Part shown: positions 24,001-31,859 of the stretch, one piece after another | Numbering within the stretch: position 1 is the first letter of the stretch | Layout: each line of letters starts with the position of its first letter | Source: an uncultured Eubacteriales bacterium | GTDB lineage: Bacteria; Bacillota; Clostridia; Oscillospirales; Acutalibacteraceae | Assembly (NCBI GenBank): GCA_900315605.1 | Contig: OMZU01000018.1 | Span: forward strand, 1 to 32,607 | Direction: 5' to 3' | Length of the DNA stretch: 32,607 bases | Program-made: the position numbers and the translations under genes | Notes under the pieces: model-generated | The model's input: only the letters and a program-made list of their open reading frames with translations | Told to the model about the DNA's origin: nothing | The model's database searches: none

Positions 24001-26128
24001 CATTTGGAATAGTTACAGATTCAAGACTGCACCAATCAAAGGAATATGCACCAATACTTGTAACGGAATCCGGAATGGTTACAGAGGTAAGATTTCCGCA
24101 ATGTGCAAAAGCCCAATCGCCGATGTTTGTTACTCCGTCCTCAATTATTACATTATTGACTTTGTTGCCTTTCCACGGAGCATAGTTATCAGTATTATAG
24201 TTTCCCATAGCCCCGTTGCCGCTGATGGTCAGTACGCCTTCTTCATCTAATGTCCAAGTGCAATCGCCTGTTGTGCCGCTGTCAGTTATAGCGACAAACG
24301 GAATGTCATGTGAATTTGCGTAGGTTTCAGCGTAAGAGCCTTTAATACCATATAATTTAAATTTTGAGTGCTTGTAAAAAGCATTTTTACCAATACTTGT
24401 CACGCTGCTGGGTATGGTTATACTGACTAGTATTCTTGATGTTCCATAAAATGCATAATCACCGATGCTTGTCACGGTGTTAGGTATTGATATGCTCCCC
24501 ATTGATAAGCAACCGTCAAACGCATAATCACCAATTCTTGTTACACCATTCTCAATTACTGCTTTGTTAAATTCCAACCGACTCCATGTAGACCAATAAA
24601 GATAACGACTGCGTTCGTCTAATTCCATTGCACCGTTTCCGGTTACGTACATAGTGCCATCAGTGTAAATCGTCCATCTGCAATCACCTGCCGGTCCGCA
24701 ATAATACACTTTTTCGGAGTCTACAAAATAAAAGTTGTTTTCGTTTGCGTAGGTTTCTGCGTAAGAGCCCGGTTTTCCGTAAATATGCAACTTTGTACAA
24801 GAATCAAATGCTCCGTAATCAATGGAAGTTACGCTTTCCGGAATGACTATTTTCATAAGACCTTTACAATTACTAAACGCACGATAACCAATGGAAGTAA
24901 CACTGTCCGGTAGAATGATGGTATCAAAACTATAATTTTCGCAGCCCGCAAATGTACCGGCATTGATCCTGGTTATTCCATCGGGAATGTTTATATTTGA
25001 AAGAACTTTACAGTTATAAAACGCTTCGTTGCCTATGTTGGTCAAGCTGTCAGGTATGTCCATAATTGATTTCAAGCTTGTGCAATTGTAAAACGCTGAA
25101 TTGCCAATATTAGTCATGCAATCGTTTAAAGAAACAGATTCCAGATATGAGCAATCACGAAATGCGTTATTTCCAATACTTGTTACATTACCCTCAAATT
25201 TAACCATGCGAAATTCAAGCTCTGACCAAGGAGCAAGGAAACCGGAAGAGTAATCCGCCATAGCTCCGTTGCCGCTGATCGTAAGAACACCGTCGTCCAG
25301 CGACCAAGTGCAGTCGCCTGTAGTTCCGTTGTCAAGTAAAGCATAAAATCTTATGTTGTTTTCATTCGCATATGTTTCAGCGTAAGAGCCCGGTTTTGCA
25401 TAAATAGTCAGATTCGGACAATCTAAAAAAGCTTCATCACCAATTTCTGTGACGCTTTCAGGAATTATGATTTTGGTCAAATTTGTGCAATCCTCAAATG
25501 CTTTTTCTCCAATATAAGCTACGCTATTCGGAATTAAAACGCTTGTTAAGCTTGTGCATTCTGAAAACGTATAATCTTCGATACTTGTTAATCCATCTGG
25601 TAAATTAACTTTTTTTAGATTATTACATCTATAAAACGCATTATAACCAATGGAAGTAACACTGTCTGGTAAAAATATTTCGGTTAGGGTTGAGCAAGAT
25701 CCAAATGCACAATCTCCAATACTTGTTACACTGGCCGGTATATATATTTGATTTAGGTTTGAGCAAAATTGAAATGCACAATTTCCAATGCTCGTTACAC
25801 TTTTTGATATGCTTACGCTTTTAAGACTTGTATATTCATAAAACGATAATGCACCAATATGGGTAACTCCATAACGAATTTCTACAGTGTTGATATCACA
25901 GTAGTGCCAAGGCTCATAATAAGGTCTTTTGGTATCTGCCATAGCTCCGTTTCCGCTAATTGTCAAAACACCATTTTCAAATGTCCAAGTGCAGTCTCCT
26001 GTTGTTCCGCTTACCGCGCCGACGGAATCTGCTGTTGCTTCTGCTGCCGAGACGGTTATCGGTACCGTTGACATCAGCATTAGTGCCGTTAGTATGACGG
26101 CGAGTGATTTTTTGATTAATTTTTTCAT
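21026..26128 (-). CDS. Giant BspA-like leucine-rich repeat protein with Cys-rich modules and dockerin
   Basis: A 1700-residue secreted protein with a signal peptide ending VSAAE. The body is six large blocks. Each starts with a GTTGDCTW...LTISGNGAM module (near 26000, 25310, 24680, 24265, 23470 and 22500), continues with LRR_5/BspA 23-residue repeats (TIPDSVTSIGxxAFxxC), and mostly closes with a YAETYANxxNIPF motif. After the repeats come three Cys-rich zinc-ribbon-like modules (CTETGLTEGSHCSVCGEII type) and a dockerin (GDVNFNNAIDIKDVTEIQ and ADVNGDGKVDINDVTRLQ). AGGAGG precedes the ATG at 26128. BspA-like proteins act as adhesins. The dockerin suggests attachment to a cohesin scaffold. It lies behind ECF promoter P3. 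Confidence 0.88.
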   Translation of the reverse strand: MKKLIKKSLAVILTALMLMSTVPITVSAAEATADSVGAVSGTTGDCTWTFENGVLTISGNGAMADTKRPYYEPWHYCDINTVEIRYGVTHIGALSFYEYTSLKSVSISKSVTSIGNCAFQFCSNLNQIYIPASVTSIGDCAFGSCSTLTEIFLPDSVTSIGYNAFYRCNNLKKVNLPDGLTSIEDYTFSECTSLTSVLIPNSVAYIGEKAFEDCTNLTKIIIPESVTEIGDEAFLDCPNLTIYAKPGSYAETYANENNIRFYALLDNGTTGDCTWSLDDGVLTISGNGAMADYSSGFLAPWSELEFRMVKFEGNVTSIGNNAFRDCSYLESVSLNDCMTNIGNSAFYNCTSLKSIMDIPDSLTNIGNEAFYNCKVLSNINIPDGITRINAGTFAGCENYSFDTIILPDSVTSIGYRAFSNCKGLMKIVIPESVTSIDYGAFDSCTKLHIYGKPGSYAETYANENNFYFVDSEKVYYCGPAGDCRWTIYTDGTMYVTGNGAMELDERSRYLYWSTWSRLEFNKAVIENGVTRIGDYAFDGCLSMGSISIPNTVTSIGDYAFYGTSRILVSITIPSSVTSIGKNAFYKHSKFKLYGIKGSYAETYANSHDIPFVAITDSGTTGDCTWTLDEEGVLTISGNGAMGNYNTDNYAPWKGNKVNNVIIEDGVTNIGDWAFAHCGNLTSVTIPDSVTSIGAYSFDWCSLESVTIPNAVTSIGHFAFTGCKMSSVNIPSSVTSIGTGIFCSCSSLTNITVESDNPAYISIDGNLYNKNGIIMQYAIGKTDSNFVVPESVKCINRYAFHNCKNLISVTIPDSVTTIDYDAFSGCNGLTSVTIPDSVTTIGHDAFNNCTNLTIYGYEDSYAETYANSKNIPFVAIKNIFDSGTTGDCTWELDDKGRLTISGNGAMGNYTYGDSAPWNDYQINKVTIENGVKTIGNYAFHNCTCSTEINIPNSVTSIGRSAFESAEFPSITIPNSVTSIGDSAFEDCRELTSITIPNSVTSFGSSLFFWCKKLNNVTLPNNMTSIPNFMFYDCEGLTNISIPSSVKSIGSTAFYWCSGLTNVTIPNRVTSIGSGAFKNCKNLISITLPKNLTIINEDMFSNCSKLTNVTIPNNVTSIGKWAFNNCPSLTSITLPDSVSSIDNWAFCNCKNLSRITIPESVTDIEDEAFRSCSNLTIYGYEGSYAETYANTNNIPFAAIKNIIASGITGQCKWELDEEGTLTISGNGAMEDYGYLSLKPWKKYEFSKVIIEDGVTNIGTYSFENCSSLISVTIPNSVKSIGVYAFYNCNSITDITIPDSVTTIEYYTFSGCSSLANIAIPDSVTFIDSLAFDSCTNLTSITIPNSVTEIEIDAFDGCTNLASITVDEGNTEYDSRNNCNAIIDSKSNTLILGCKNTVIPETVTSINSYAFYDCESLTEITIPSSVTSIGVRAFGYYYDENIIEDFTIFGSCNSEAQRYAKENGFNFVCNNHTIVTDEAIPATCTETGLTEGSHCSVCGEIIVAQEEIPALGHKPVIVPAVASDCQHEGHTSGVQCEHCGLVYVEWSIIEKTAHTAEIDSAVEPSCTETGLTEGSHCAVCGEIITEQQIVPALGHQYEITPAVQPTYTKEGSTEGVRCKHCGEWLIEPTKIDKLPLNHEIGDVNFNNAIDIKDVTEIQKSLVGLTELSDEQLAAADVNGDGKVDINDVTRLQMYLAFLIDELS

Positions 26129-26168
26129 AATGAACCTCCTCATTTTTTTGAAGTATATTTTATTTATG

Positions 26169-26192
26169 ACTATGAGAAAAACCTCTCATAGT
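26169..26192 (-). promoter_or_regulatory. Perfect hairpin in the leader of the large BspA-like gene
   Basis: ACTATGAGA (26169-26177) and TCTCATAGT (26184-26192) form a 9-base perfect stem with a six-base loop, about 40 bases upstream of the start codon inside the predicted ~220-base leader. No T run follows, so it may be an mRNA-stabilising or protein-binding element rather than a terminator. Confidence 0.5.
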
Positions 26193-26353
26193 TGTTTGTT
26201 TCCATTATATCCCTTTCGTCTGAAGTTTATCTGAAGTTATGGCTTATATATAAAGAAGTTTTAAATATTTATAAGAGTTTTTGTTTTAATTAGGCGAAAT
26301 AACGTTGATGCTATAAACCCGCGTATCCACTGTTATTATCTCCTCTCTAATAA

Positions 26354-26383
26354 TAAAACACTTCAAATCGCCATTTGGTTACA
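26354..26383 (-). promoter_or_regulatory. ECF-type promoter P3, of the large BspA-like gene
   Basis: TGTAACC (26377-26383) and TGTTTTA (26354-26360) on the minus strand are 16 bases apart. The -10 has one change from P1 and P2. Downstream similarity to the sigma gene start continues as GATACGCGGGTTTA. Confidence 0.7.
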
Positions 26384-26484
26384 AATTAATCTTTTTTTTC
26401 GGGTATTTTTCAATGCATTTAAAAAATCACTAAAAAGTATAATTAGCCTCAATTTTTAACAGGGGGTTAAAAACACATAAAAAA

Positions 26485-26510
26485 GAACGCCCGGGTCTCC
26501 CCGAGCGTTC
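26485..26510 (-). terminator. Terminator of the clp operon
   Basis: GAACGC-CC-GGG and CCC-GA-GCGTTC form a strong hairpin, followed on the minus strand by TTCTTTTTTATG. It lies 16 bases after the clpC stop. Confidence 0.85.
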
Positions 26511-26526
26511 CCAAAAACACAAAGTA

Positions 26527-28974
26527 TTATTTTGTTTCAAATGTAAATTTGCCGTCCTTGTAATCGCAAACCACCTCTGCGCCCTCGGCAATCTTGCCGT
26601 CGAGCATTTGCTCCGAAAGCGCGTCCTCGATCTCGCTTTGGATCGCACGGCGAAGCGGTCTTGCGCCGTAGTTGTCATCAAAGCCCTTGTCGGCAACTGC
26701 CGAAACTGCCTCGTCGGTAAAGGTGATCTTGATATCCATTGCTTCGAGCCGCTTTGAAAGGGTCGAAAGCATCTTGGAAGCGATTTGCCTGATCTCGTCC
26801 TGAGTGAGCTTGTTGAACACGATGATATCGTCAACACGGTTGAGGAACTCCGGACGGAAAACCTGTCTGAGCTCGCCGAGTACAAGGCTCTTGATGTCCT
26901 CCTGCTCGCCGGAGCTTTCGTCCTTTTGCTTGAAGCCGAGGGACTTTTGCTTGTCGGTTATCAGCCTTGCGCCTACGTTTGAGGTCATGATGATGACCGT
27001 GTTCTTAAAGTCAACCGTTCTGCCCTTGGAATCGGTCAGTCTGCCGTCCTCAAGGATTTGCAGTAGCATGTTGAAAACATCCGGGTGCGCCTTTTCGATC
27101 TCGTCAAAGAGCACCACCGAATACGGCTTTCTTCTGACCTTTTCGGTAAGCTGTCCGCCGTCCTCAAAGCCTACGTAGCCCGGAGGCGAACCGATGAGCT
27201 TGGACACCGTGTGCTTCTCCATGTATTCGGACATATCGAGCCTGAGCATCGCGTTTTCGTCGCCGAACATTGCCTGGGCAAGTGCCTTGCAAAGCTCGGT
27301 TTTGCCCACGCCTGTGGGTCCCAGGAAGATGAACGAGCCTACCGGTCGTTTTGGATCCTTGAGCCCTACTCTACCGCGGCGGATCGCCTTTGAGATCGCC
27401 GAAACCGCTTCGTCCTGACCCACTACTCTTTCGTGAAGCACCTGCTCCATGTTGAGCAGTCTTTCGCTTTCTTCCTTGGTGAGCTGAACCACCGGAACTC
27501 CTGTCCAGTCCGAAACGATCTGCGCGATCGTCTCTGCCGTCAGCTCGCCGCAGCTTGTGCTCTGCTTCTCCTGCCAGTCCTTCTTTGCCTTGTCGAGCTT
27601 TTCCTGAACCGCCTTTTGCTCGTCTCTGAGCTTTGCAGCGCGCTCAAAATCCTGCTCGTTGATCGCGCTAGCCTTTTCCTTTTCAAAGTCCTTGATCTCT
27701 TCTTCAAGCGACTTTATGTCCTCGGGCGAGGTGAGCGATTGCAGGCGAACCTTTGACGCGCCCTCGTCGATCAAGTCGATCGCCTTGTCGGGCAAGTATC
27801 TGTCCGCAATGTAACGCGAGGAAAGCTTTACCGCGGCTTCGATCGCCTCGTCGGTGATCTTTACCTTATGGTGCGCCTCGTAGCTGTCGCGCAGTCCCTT
27901 TAAAATCAGAACCGCCTGCTCCGGGGTCGGCTCACCGACCATTACCGGCTGAAAACGTCTTTCAAGCGCGGCGTCCTTTTCGATGTATTTTCTGTATTCG
28001 TTGAGCGTTGTCGCGCCAATGACCTGCATATCGCCGCGCGCAAGCGAGGGCTTTAGAATATTTGCAGCGTCCGCGCTGCCCTCGGCTGCGCCTGCGCCGA
28101 TTATAGTGTGAAGCTCGTCGATGAAAAGGATTGTATCCTTTGAGCTTTTTACCTCGTCGATCGCCGCCTTGATACGCTCCTCAAAGTCGCCCCTGTACTT
28201 TGCACCGGCCACCATTCCGGTCAGGTCGAGGGTGACGACCTTTTTGTCCTTCAATATTTCGGGAACGTTGCCCTTTGAGATTTCAAGAGCCAAGCCCTCT
28301 GCGATCGCTGTTTTGCCGACGCCCGGCTCGCCTATGAGTACGGGGTTATTTTTTGTGCGGCGCGACAAAATCTGAACCACGCGCTCGATTTCTTTTTCTC
28401 TGCCGATAACGGGATCGATCTCGCCTTTTTTGGCAGCTTCGGTAAGGTCTCTGCCAAACTTTTTGAGTGCGGAACCGCCTTCCTCGTCACCCTGCTGCGG
28501 GCTGCCGTAGCCGCCCTGAGATGAGAAGCCCTGAGACTTTCCGCTGTTGCCGACGATCGCCTCGGCAAGCCTGTTGATGTCAACTCCCGATTCGCGCAGG
28601 ACTCCGCAGGCGTAGCTGTCGCCGTCGGAGATCACCGCCAAAAGCACATGCTCGGTGCCCACATACTGGCTGCCCATCTGTGCCGAAATCTGAACCGCAG
28701 TTCTCAGAACCCTTTTTGTTCTGGGTGTAAAATCGTTTGCGGTCAGAGTAGTTGGCATTCCCGATGATGAAATCTGTCTTATTTTTTGCTCTGCTGTCTC
28801 GGCTGTTATACCCTGCTGACTGAGCGCAGCTGCTGCAACGCCGCTGCCCTCTTTGACCAAGCCAAGCAAGACATGCTCGGTGCCGACATAGCTGTGACCC
28901 ATATCCTGCGCTGCTTCGATCGCAAGGTTAAGAGCCGAATTTGCTTTTTGTGTGAATCCTTCAAATCTATACAT
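26527..28974 (-). CDS. clpC: ClpC, AAA+ unfoldase subunit of the Clp protease
   Basis: An 815-residue Hsp100 ATPase that unfolds arginine-phosphorylated and damaged proteins and feeds them to ClpP. The N domain with two Clp repeats spans 1-145. D1 has Walker A GEPGVGKT (215-222) and Walker B ILFIDE (282-287). A UVR/M-domain (~424-460, [16 protein letters not shown]) binds adaptors such as McsB. D2 has Walker A GPTGVGKT (552-559) and Walker B VLFDEIE. A KSLGFKQ loop near 675 fits the ClpP-docking tripeptide. The length and order are standard for ClpC. It is last in the ctsR-mcsA-mcsB-clpC operon, 108 bases after mcsB, with a GGGGG ribosome binding site and a terminator behind it. Confidence 0.97.
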   Translation of the reverse strand: MYRFEGFTQKANSALNLAIEAAQDMGHSYVGTEHVLLGLVKEGSGVAAAALSQQGITAETAEQKIRQISSSGMPTTLTANDFTPRTKRVLRTAVQISAQMGSQYVGTEHVLLAVISDGDSYACGVLRESGVDINRLAEAIVGNSGKSQGFSSQGGYGSPQQGDEEGGSALKKFGRDLTEAAKKGEIDPVIGREKEIERVVQILSRRTKNNPVLIGEPGVGKTAIAEGLALEISKGNVPEILKDKKVVTLDLTGMVAGAKYRGDFEERIKAAIDEVKSSKDTILFIDELHTIIGAGAAEGSADAANILKPSLARGDMQVIGATTLNEYRKYIEKDAALERRFQPVMVGEPTPEQAVLILKGLRDSYEAHHKVKITDEAIEAAVKLSSRYIADRYLPDKAIDLIDEGASKVRLQSLTSPEDIKSLEEEIKDFEKEKASAINEQDFERAAKLRDEQKAVQEKLDKAKKDWQEKQSTSCGELTAETIAQIVSDWTGVPVVQLTKEESERLLNMEQVLHERVVGQDEAVSAISKAIRRGRVGLKDPKRPVGSFIFLGPTGVGKTELCKALAQAMFGDENAMLRLDMSEYMEKHTVSKLIGSPPGYVGFEDGGQLTEKVRRKPYSVVLFDEIEKAHPDVFNMLLQILEDGRLTDSKGRTVDFKNTVIIMTSNVGARLITDKQKSLGFKQKDESSGEQEDIKSLVLGELRQVFRPEFLNRVDDIIVFNKLTQDEIRQIASKMLSTLSKRLEAMDIKITFTDEAVSAVADKGFDDNYGARPLRRAIQSEIEDALSEQMLDGKIAEGAEVVCDYKDGKFTFETK

Positions 28975-29082
28975 AGTATACCCCCTAATTAGCTAAATTC
29001 GCTTTGCGAGCTGATTTCCTTTTGAATTTTATTTGCTTTGTGAGCTATTAGTTTTGTTGTGTTTGATTATTCTAAATAAGAA

Positions 29083-30075
29083 TTATTTTAAGGTTTCCCT
29101 TATGAGCTTAGCCCTCTCTTCATCTCTTTCCTCAGGGCTCATCTGACGGTTGCTGTTGACCGAAAGCGTGGCAGGCTCAACCGCCGTCATAAGCTTGTCA
29201 ACGGTTTCTGTGTCTATATCCTTGATCTGACCCGAAAGGATACCGAGCCGAACGTTTGAAAGGAGCTTTAACGCCTCTTCGTGAGTGATGACCAAAGCGG
29301 AGCGCAAAATTCCAAGGCTTCTGCTGATCGCGTCGCGAACGTCAATGCTCTCGCAAAGTCTTTCGCGAGCCTGGTTTTCCTGAGCGACAAGCTGGATGGT
29401 TATGTTTTTCAGGTTTTCGATCGCCGCTTTTTCCGAAATTCCAAGCGTAACCTGATTTGAGAGCTGATACATCGCGCCCTTTGGCTCCGTGCCCTCTCCG
29501 TGCGCGCCTCTGATTGTGAGACCGAGCTTTGAAAGGTTTCCGGCAATTCTGCTGATTGCCTTGCTCTTTTCGAGGGCAGGCAGATGGAGCATTACCGAAG
29601 CTCTCATGCCTGTGCCGAGGTTGGTCGGGCACTGCGTCAGATATCCCAGCTTTTTGTCAAAGGCAAAGTCAAGATTTTCGTCGAGCAGAGTATCGAGCTT
29701 ATCGGCAGTGTCATACGCCTGTTCAAGCGAGAGTCCGGGTTTGATGACCTGAAGGCGGATATGATCCTCCTCGTTAATCATAATGCTAAGGCTTTCGTCG
29801 CTGCTTATCAGCAGCCCTCTGCCCTCGGTATTGCTGATGAATTCAGGGCTGACAAGCCGTCTTTCAACAAGTGACACGCTCTGCTGCGGCGTGAGGCTTT
29901 CCATATTAATAAAGGAAAAATCAGAAGCGATCGCGCTGTTGCTGTCCTTGATTGCCGACTTGACCTTTTCGATAACCTTTTCTCTGCCCTGCTTGCCAAG
30001 CTTGCACGGAAACGGATAATCCTTCAGATTTCGCGCCAGGCGGATTCGTGTCGAGATAACAACTTCCTTGCTCAT
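29083..30075 (-). CDS. mcsB: McsB, protein-arginine kinase
   Basis: A 330-residue kinase of the phosphagen-kinase fold that phosphorylates arginines, marking proteins for ClpCP and inactivating CtsR. Motifs seen are STRIRLARN (8-16), NEEDHIRLQV (101-110), CPTNLGTGMR (149-158) with the conserved Cys, and RGAHGEGTEP (189-198). The C-terminus carries RDEERA, matching the RDxxRA phospho-arginine-binding motif of McsB. It is slightly shorter than the Bacillus protein (363). It starts three bases after mcsA and is translated as part of the same operon. Confidence 0.96.
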   Translation of the reverse strand: MSKEVVISTRIRLARNLKDYPFPCKLGKQGREKVIEKVKSAIKDSNSAIASDFSFINMESLTPQQSVSLVERRLVSPEFISNTEGRGLLISSDESLSIMINEEDHIRLQVIKPGLSLEQAYDTADKLDTLLDENLDFAFDKKLGYLTQCPTNLGTGMRASVMLHLPALEKSKAISRIAGNLSKLGLTIRGAHGEGTEPKGAMYQLSNQVTLGISEKAAIENLKNITIQLVAQENQARERLCESIDVRDAISRSLGILRSALVITHEEALKLLSNVRLGILSGQIKDIDTETVDKLMTAVEPATLSVNSNRQMSPEERDEERAKLIRETLK

Positions 30076-30078
30076 AAC

Positions 30079-30579
30079 TTACGCCTCCAATCCCTTGATT
30101 TCGTCTCTCAGCTCGGCGGCGCGTTCAAAGTTTTGTTCCTTGACCGCCTTATCAAGCTGTTCTTTCAAAGCGTTGATTTTGCTTTCCTTGGTTTCCTCTG
30201 CAGGTTTTTGAGCCGACCTTGCGGCAACGCTGTTTTTGCCGCAGTGAGTGGTATTACCGTGGATCCTGCGTATTGAGGGATAAAGCTGATCGGCAAACAG
30301 CTCGTAGCAGTTTGCACATCCGACGTGACCTGTTTTTGCGATTTCGGAATAGGTGCTGCCGCAAAACTCGCAGCGCGTTGCCTGAGTTCGTGCCGGGAGC
30401 ACGTTGCCGAAAAAGCTACCCAAAAATCCGGAAAAATCATTTTCCATTTCGGAAAACACGCTTGTGTATCCCATCTTGTGTGCGCATTCCGAGCAAAGGT
30501 CATATTCCTTTAGCTCGCCGTTTATTATAGTTTTGATGTGTGTGTTAGCGTTATTTGAACCGCATCTTTGACATTTCAT
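30079..30579 (-). CDS. mcsA: McsA, zinc-binding activator of McsB
   Basis: A 166-residue protein with four CxxC pairs (C3/C6, C29/C32, C70/C73, C88/C91) that should bind two zinc ions, and a C-terminal UVR domain (~133-166, AVKEQNFERAAELRDEI) like that of ClpC. It activates the McsB arginine kinase and modulates CtsR. It lies three bases after ctsR and three bases before mcsB. Confidence 0.95.
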   Translation of the reverse strand: MKCQRCGSNNANTHIKTIINGELKEYDLCSECAHKMGYTSVFSEMENDFSGFLGSFFGNVLPARTQATRCEFCGSTYSEIAKTGHVGCANCYELFADQLYPSIRRIHGNTTHCGKNSVAARSAQKPAEETKESKINALKEQLDKAVKEQNFERAAELRDEIKGLEA

Positions 30580-30582
30580 AAA

Positions 30583-31044
30583 TCATACCTCCCAATTATT
30601 CAGGGTCAAAAGCATATTCTTAAACAAATCCGCCCTTACAACGTCACGCTTGTCCTGTTCAACATGGGTCAGCGTTCTGTCGGAGAGCGCGGCGGCAATC
30701 AGCTTTGCCGCGACAAGCTCCACAGCCTTTCTCTGCAACATGTTGTTCAACATCGCCTCCGCCGTGGCTTTGTCAAGAGTATTGCCTACCGAATTAATTA
30801 TATGCATTAGCGTGGTGCCCTTATCCATGTTTACGCGGCTGATGCGGATGTAACCTCCGCCTCCCCTGCGGCTCTCAACTATGTAGCCCTGTTCGGGCGT
30901 GAACCGCGAGGTGATCACGTAATTGATCTGACTGGGCACGCAGCCCAGATTTCCGGCAAGCTCGTTGCGCTGGATCTCCGCGCTTCCGTTTTGGCTATCG
31001 AGCATTTCCGTAATATATTTTGCTACCAAATCACTCATTCTCAT
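30583..31044 (-). CDS. ctsR: CtsR, heat-shock repressor
   Basis: A 153-residue repressor of class III heat-shock genes. The winged helix-turn-helix spans about residues 22-72 (EIQRNELAGNLGCVPSQINY), with a glycine-rich wing RGGGGYIRI that inserts into the minor groove. The C-terminal half is the dimerisation and McsB-target domain. GAGGCGAT precedes the ATG. It is the first gene of the operon, and CtsR-type operator repeats overlap and precede its promoter, so it should be autoregulated. Confidence 0.95.
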   Translation of the reverse strand: MRMSDLVAKYITEMLDSQNGSAEIQRNELAGNLGCVPSQINYVITSRFTPEQGYIVESRRGGGGYIRISRVNMDKGTTLMHIINSVGNTLDKATAEAMLNNMLQRKAVELVAAKLIAAALSDRTLTHVEQDKRDVVRADLFKNMLLTLNNWEV

Positions 31045-31125
31045 AATATCGCCTCATTTTCCCGGGAACAACTATCAGCCAAAGCCCTGATCCCTTTGTC
31101 TGCGTTATCCCCTTAACTTGATACC

Positions 31126-31154
31126 ATTATAACGCTAAGGTCAGAGAAAGTCAA
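31126..31154 (-). promoter_or_regulatory. Promoter of the ctsR-mcsA-mcsB-clpC operon
   Basis: On the minus strand TTGACT (31149-31154) and TATAAT (31126-31131) are separated by 17 bases. The -35 hexamer lies inside a cluster of AGTCAA repeats that match the CtsR half-site. Confidence 0.8.
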
Positions 31155-31171
31155 AGTCAATTAAAGTCAAT
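31149..31171 (+). promoter_or_regulatory. CtsR operator overlapping the -35 box
   Basis: AGTCAAA (31149-31155) and the pair AGTCAAT-N3-AGTCAAT (31155-31171) follow the CtsR direct-repeat rule RGTCAAA-N3-RGTCAAA with a T at the last position. The first copy is also the -35 hexamer, so binding would block RNA polymerase. Confidence 0.65.
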
Positions 31172-31242
31172 AAATACACCGCGTACTCTCAAATTCTCCG
31201 AAATCCTCTCAAAATCTCCCGAATACTAAAATTTTAAATATT

Positions 31243-31259
31243 TTTGACTTTTTTTGACC
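31243..31259 (-). promoter_or_regulatory. Consensus CtsR operator
   Basis: On the minus strand GGTCAAA-N3-AGTCAAA is a perfect match to the CtsR heptad direct repeat. It lies about 90 bases upstream of the -35 box and just beside the small-peptide array. Confidence 0.75.
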
Positions 31260-31276
31260 TTTGTTCAAAAAAGAAA

Positions 31277-31304
31277 AACCGCCTGTGCTGAAACACAAGA
31301 CGGT
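31277..31304. repeat. Decayed unit of the small-peptide array (terminator only)
   Basis: A hairpin AACCGCCTGTG / CACAAGACGGT resembles the terminators behind the toxin genes downstream, for example at 31921-31948. No peptide gene or antisense promoter remains. Confidence 0.5.
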
Positions 31305-31331
31305 ATCCAATTTTAGTTCTAATAAAGAAAT

Positions 31332-31407
31332 AACCGCCCTGTAGTCGCATTACAAGGCGGTTTTTAAGAAACACTTGATTTGCGAAACAGCCAAGCCGTT
31401 TCTTTAC
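31332..31407 (-). ncRNA. Antisense RNA of the decayed unit
   Basis: The minus-strand promoter TTGACA (31437-31442)-N17-TATAAT (31414-31419) predicts a start near 31407. The RNA would begin with a hairpin (GAAACGGCTTGGCTGTTTC) and end in the hairpin AACCGCC...GGCGGTT at 31332-31362. The toxin gene it once faced is gone. Confidence 0.55.
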
Positions 31408-31457
31408 ACTTTTATTATAAGCGTTTTTTACCGATTTGTCAAATGCTTTTTGTAAAA

Positions 31458-31474
31458 AATTCTATTTCAGAATT
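31458..31474. promoter_or_regulatory. Palindrome between divergent promoters, module 1
   Basis: AATTCT and AGAATT are separated by five bases and lie between the antisense and toxin -35 boxes. The same position holds a related palindrome in every module. Confidence 0.5.
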
Positions 31475-31477
31475 ATG

Positions 31478-31506
31478 TTGCATTATTTGACAACATGTGA
31501 TATAAT
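31478..31506 (+). promoter_or_regulatory. Promoter of small peptide gene 1
   Basis: TTGCAT (31478-31483), a 17-base spacer and TATAAT (31501-31506). The spacing is identical in all four modules. Confidence 0.75.
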
Positions 31507-31563
31507 CAGTCTGTAAAGAAATGGTGGCGGCTGTTTCGACACTCTCGCAAAGGGGGTGTTATT

Positions 31564-31629
31564 GTGGAATACATAGCAATCATTCTAATAATGATTTTTT
31601 TGATTATAGTTTCCATTAATAAGAGATAA
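31564..31629 (+). CDS. Small hydrophobic peptide 1, putative type I toxin
   Basis: A 21-residue peptide starting at GTG, MEYIAIILIMIFLIIV then a basic tail NKR. It is a single membrane helix, like Ibs, Fst and other type I toxins. The ribosome binding site GGGGGTG (31552-31558) lies inside a hairpin (31539-31559) formed with ACACTCTC, so translation should be restrained. A convergent antisense RNA starts at about 31703 and overlaps the terminator. It is too small for usual gene callers. Toxicity is inferred from form and organisation, not from a family match. Confidence 0.7.
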   Translation: MEYIAIILIMIFLIIVSINKR

Positions 31630-31703
31630 CCGCCCTGTGTTGCAGCACAAGACGGTTTTTTAAATAACGTTTTAGTTGCGAAACAGCCAAACTGTTTCTT
31701 TAC
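31628..31703 (-). ncRNA. Antisense antitoxin RNA of module 1
   Basis: The minus-strand promoter TTGACA (31733-31738)-N17-TATAAT (31710-31715) gives a predicted start near 31703. The RNA runs into the shared hairpin at 31628-31656 at the 3' end of peptide gene 1, so both RNAs are complementary there. The 3' end may extend further into the peptide gene. Confidence 0.65.
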
Positions 31704-31750
31704 ATTTTTATTATAAGCTTTTTTTACCGATTTGTCAAATGCTTTTTTAA

Positions 31751-31767
31751 AATTCTATTTTAGAATT
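31751..31767. promoter_or_regulatory. Palindrome between divergent promoters, module 2
   Basis: AATTCTA-TTT-TAGAATT is a perfect 7-base inverted repeat placed between the two -35 boxes. Confidence 0.55.
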
Positions 31768-31770
31768 ATG

Positions 31771-31799
31771 TTGCATTTTCCTTCATAATGTGATATAAT
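31771..31799 (+). promoter_or_regulatory. Promoter of small peptide gene 2
   Basis: TTGCAT (31771-31776), a 17-base spacer and TATAAT (31794-31799). Confidence 0.75.
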
Positions 31800-31859
31800 C
31801 AGTCCGTAAAGAAGCGGTGGCGGCTGTTTCGACACTCTCGAAAAGGGGGTGTTAAAGCT

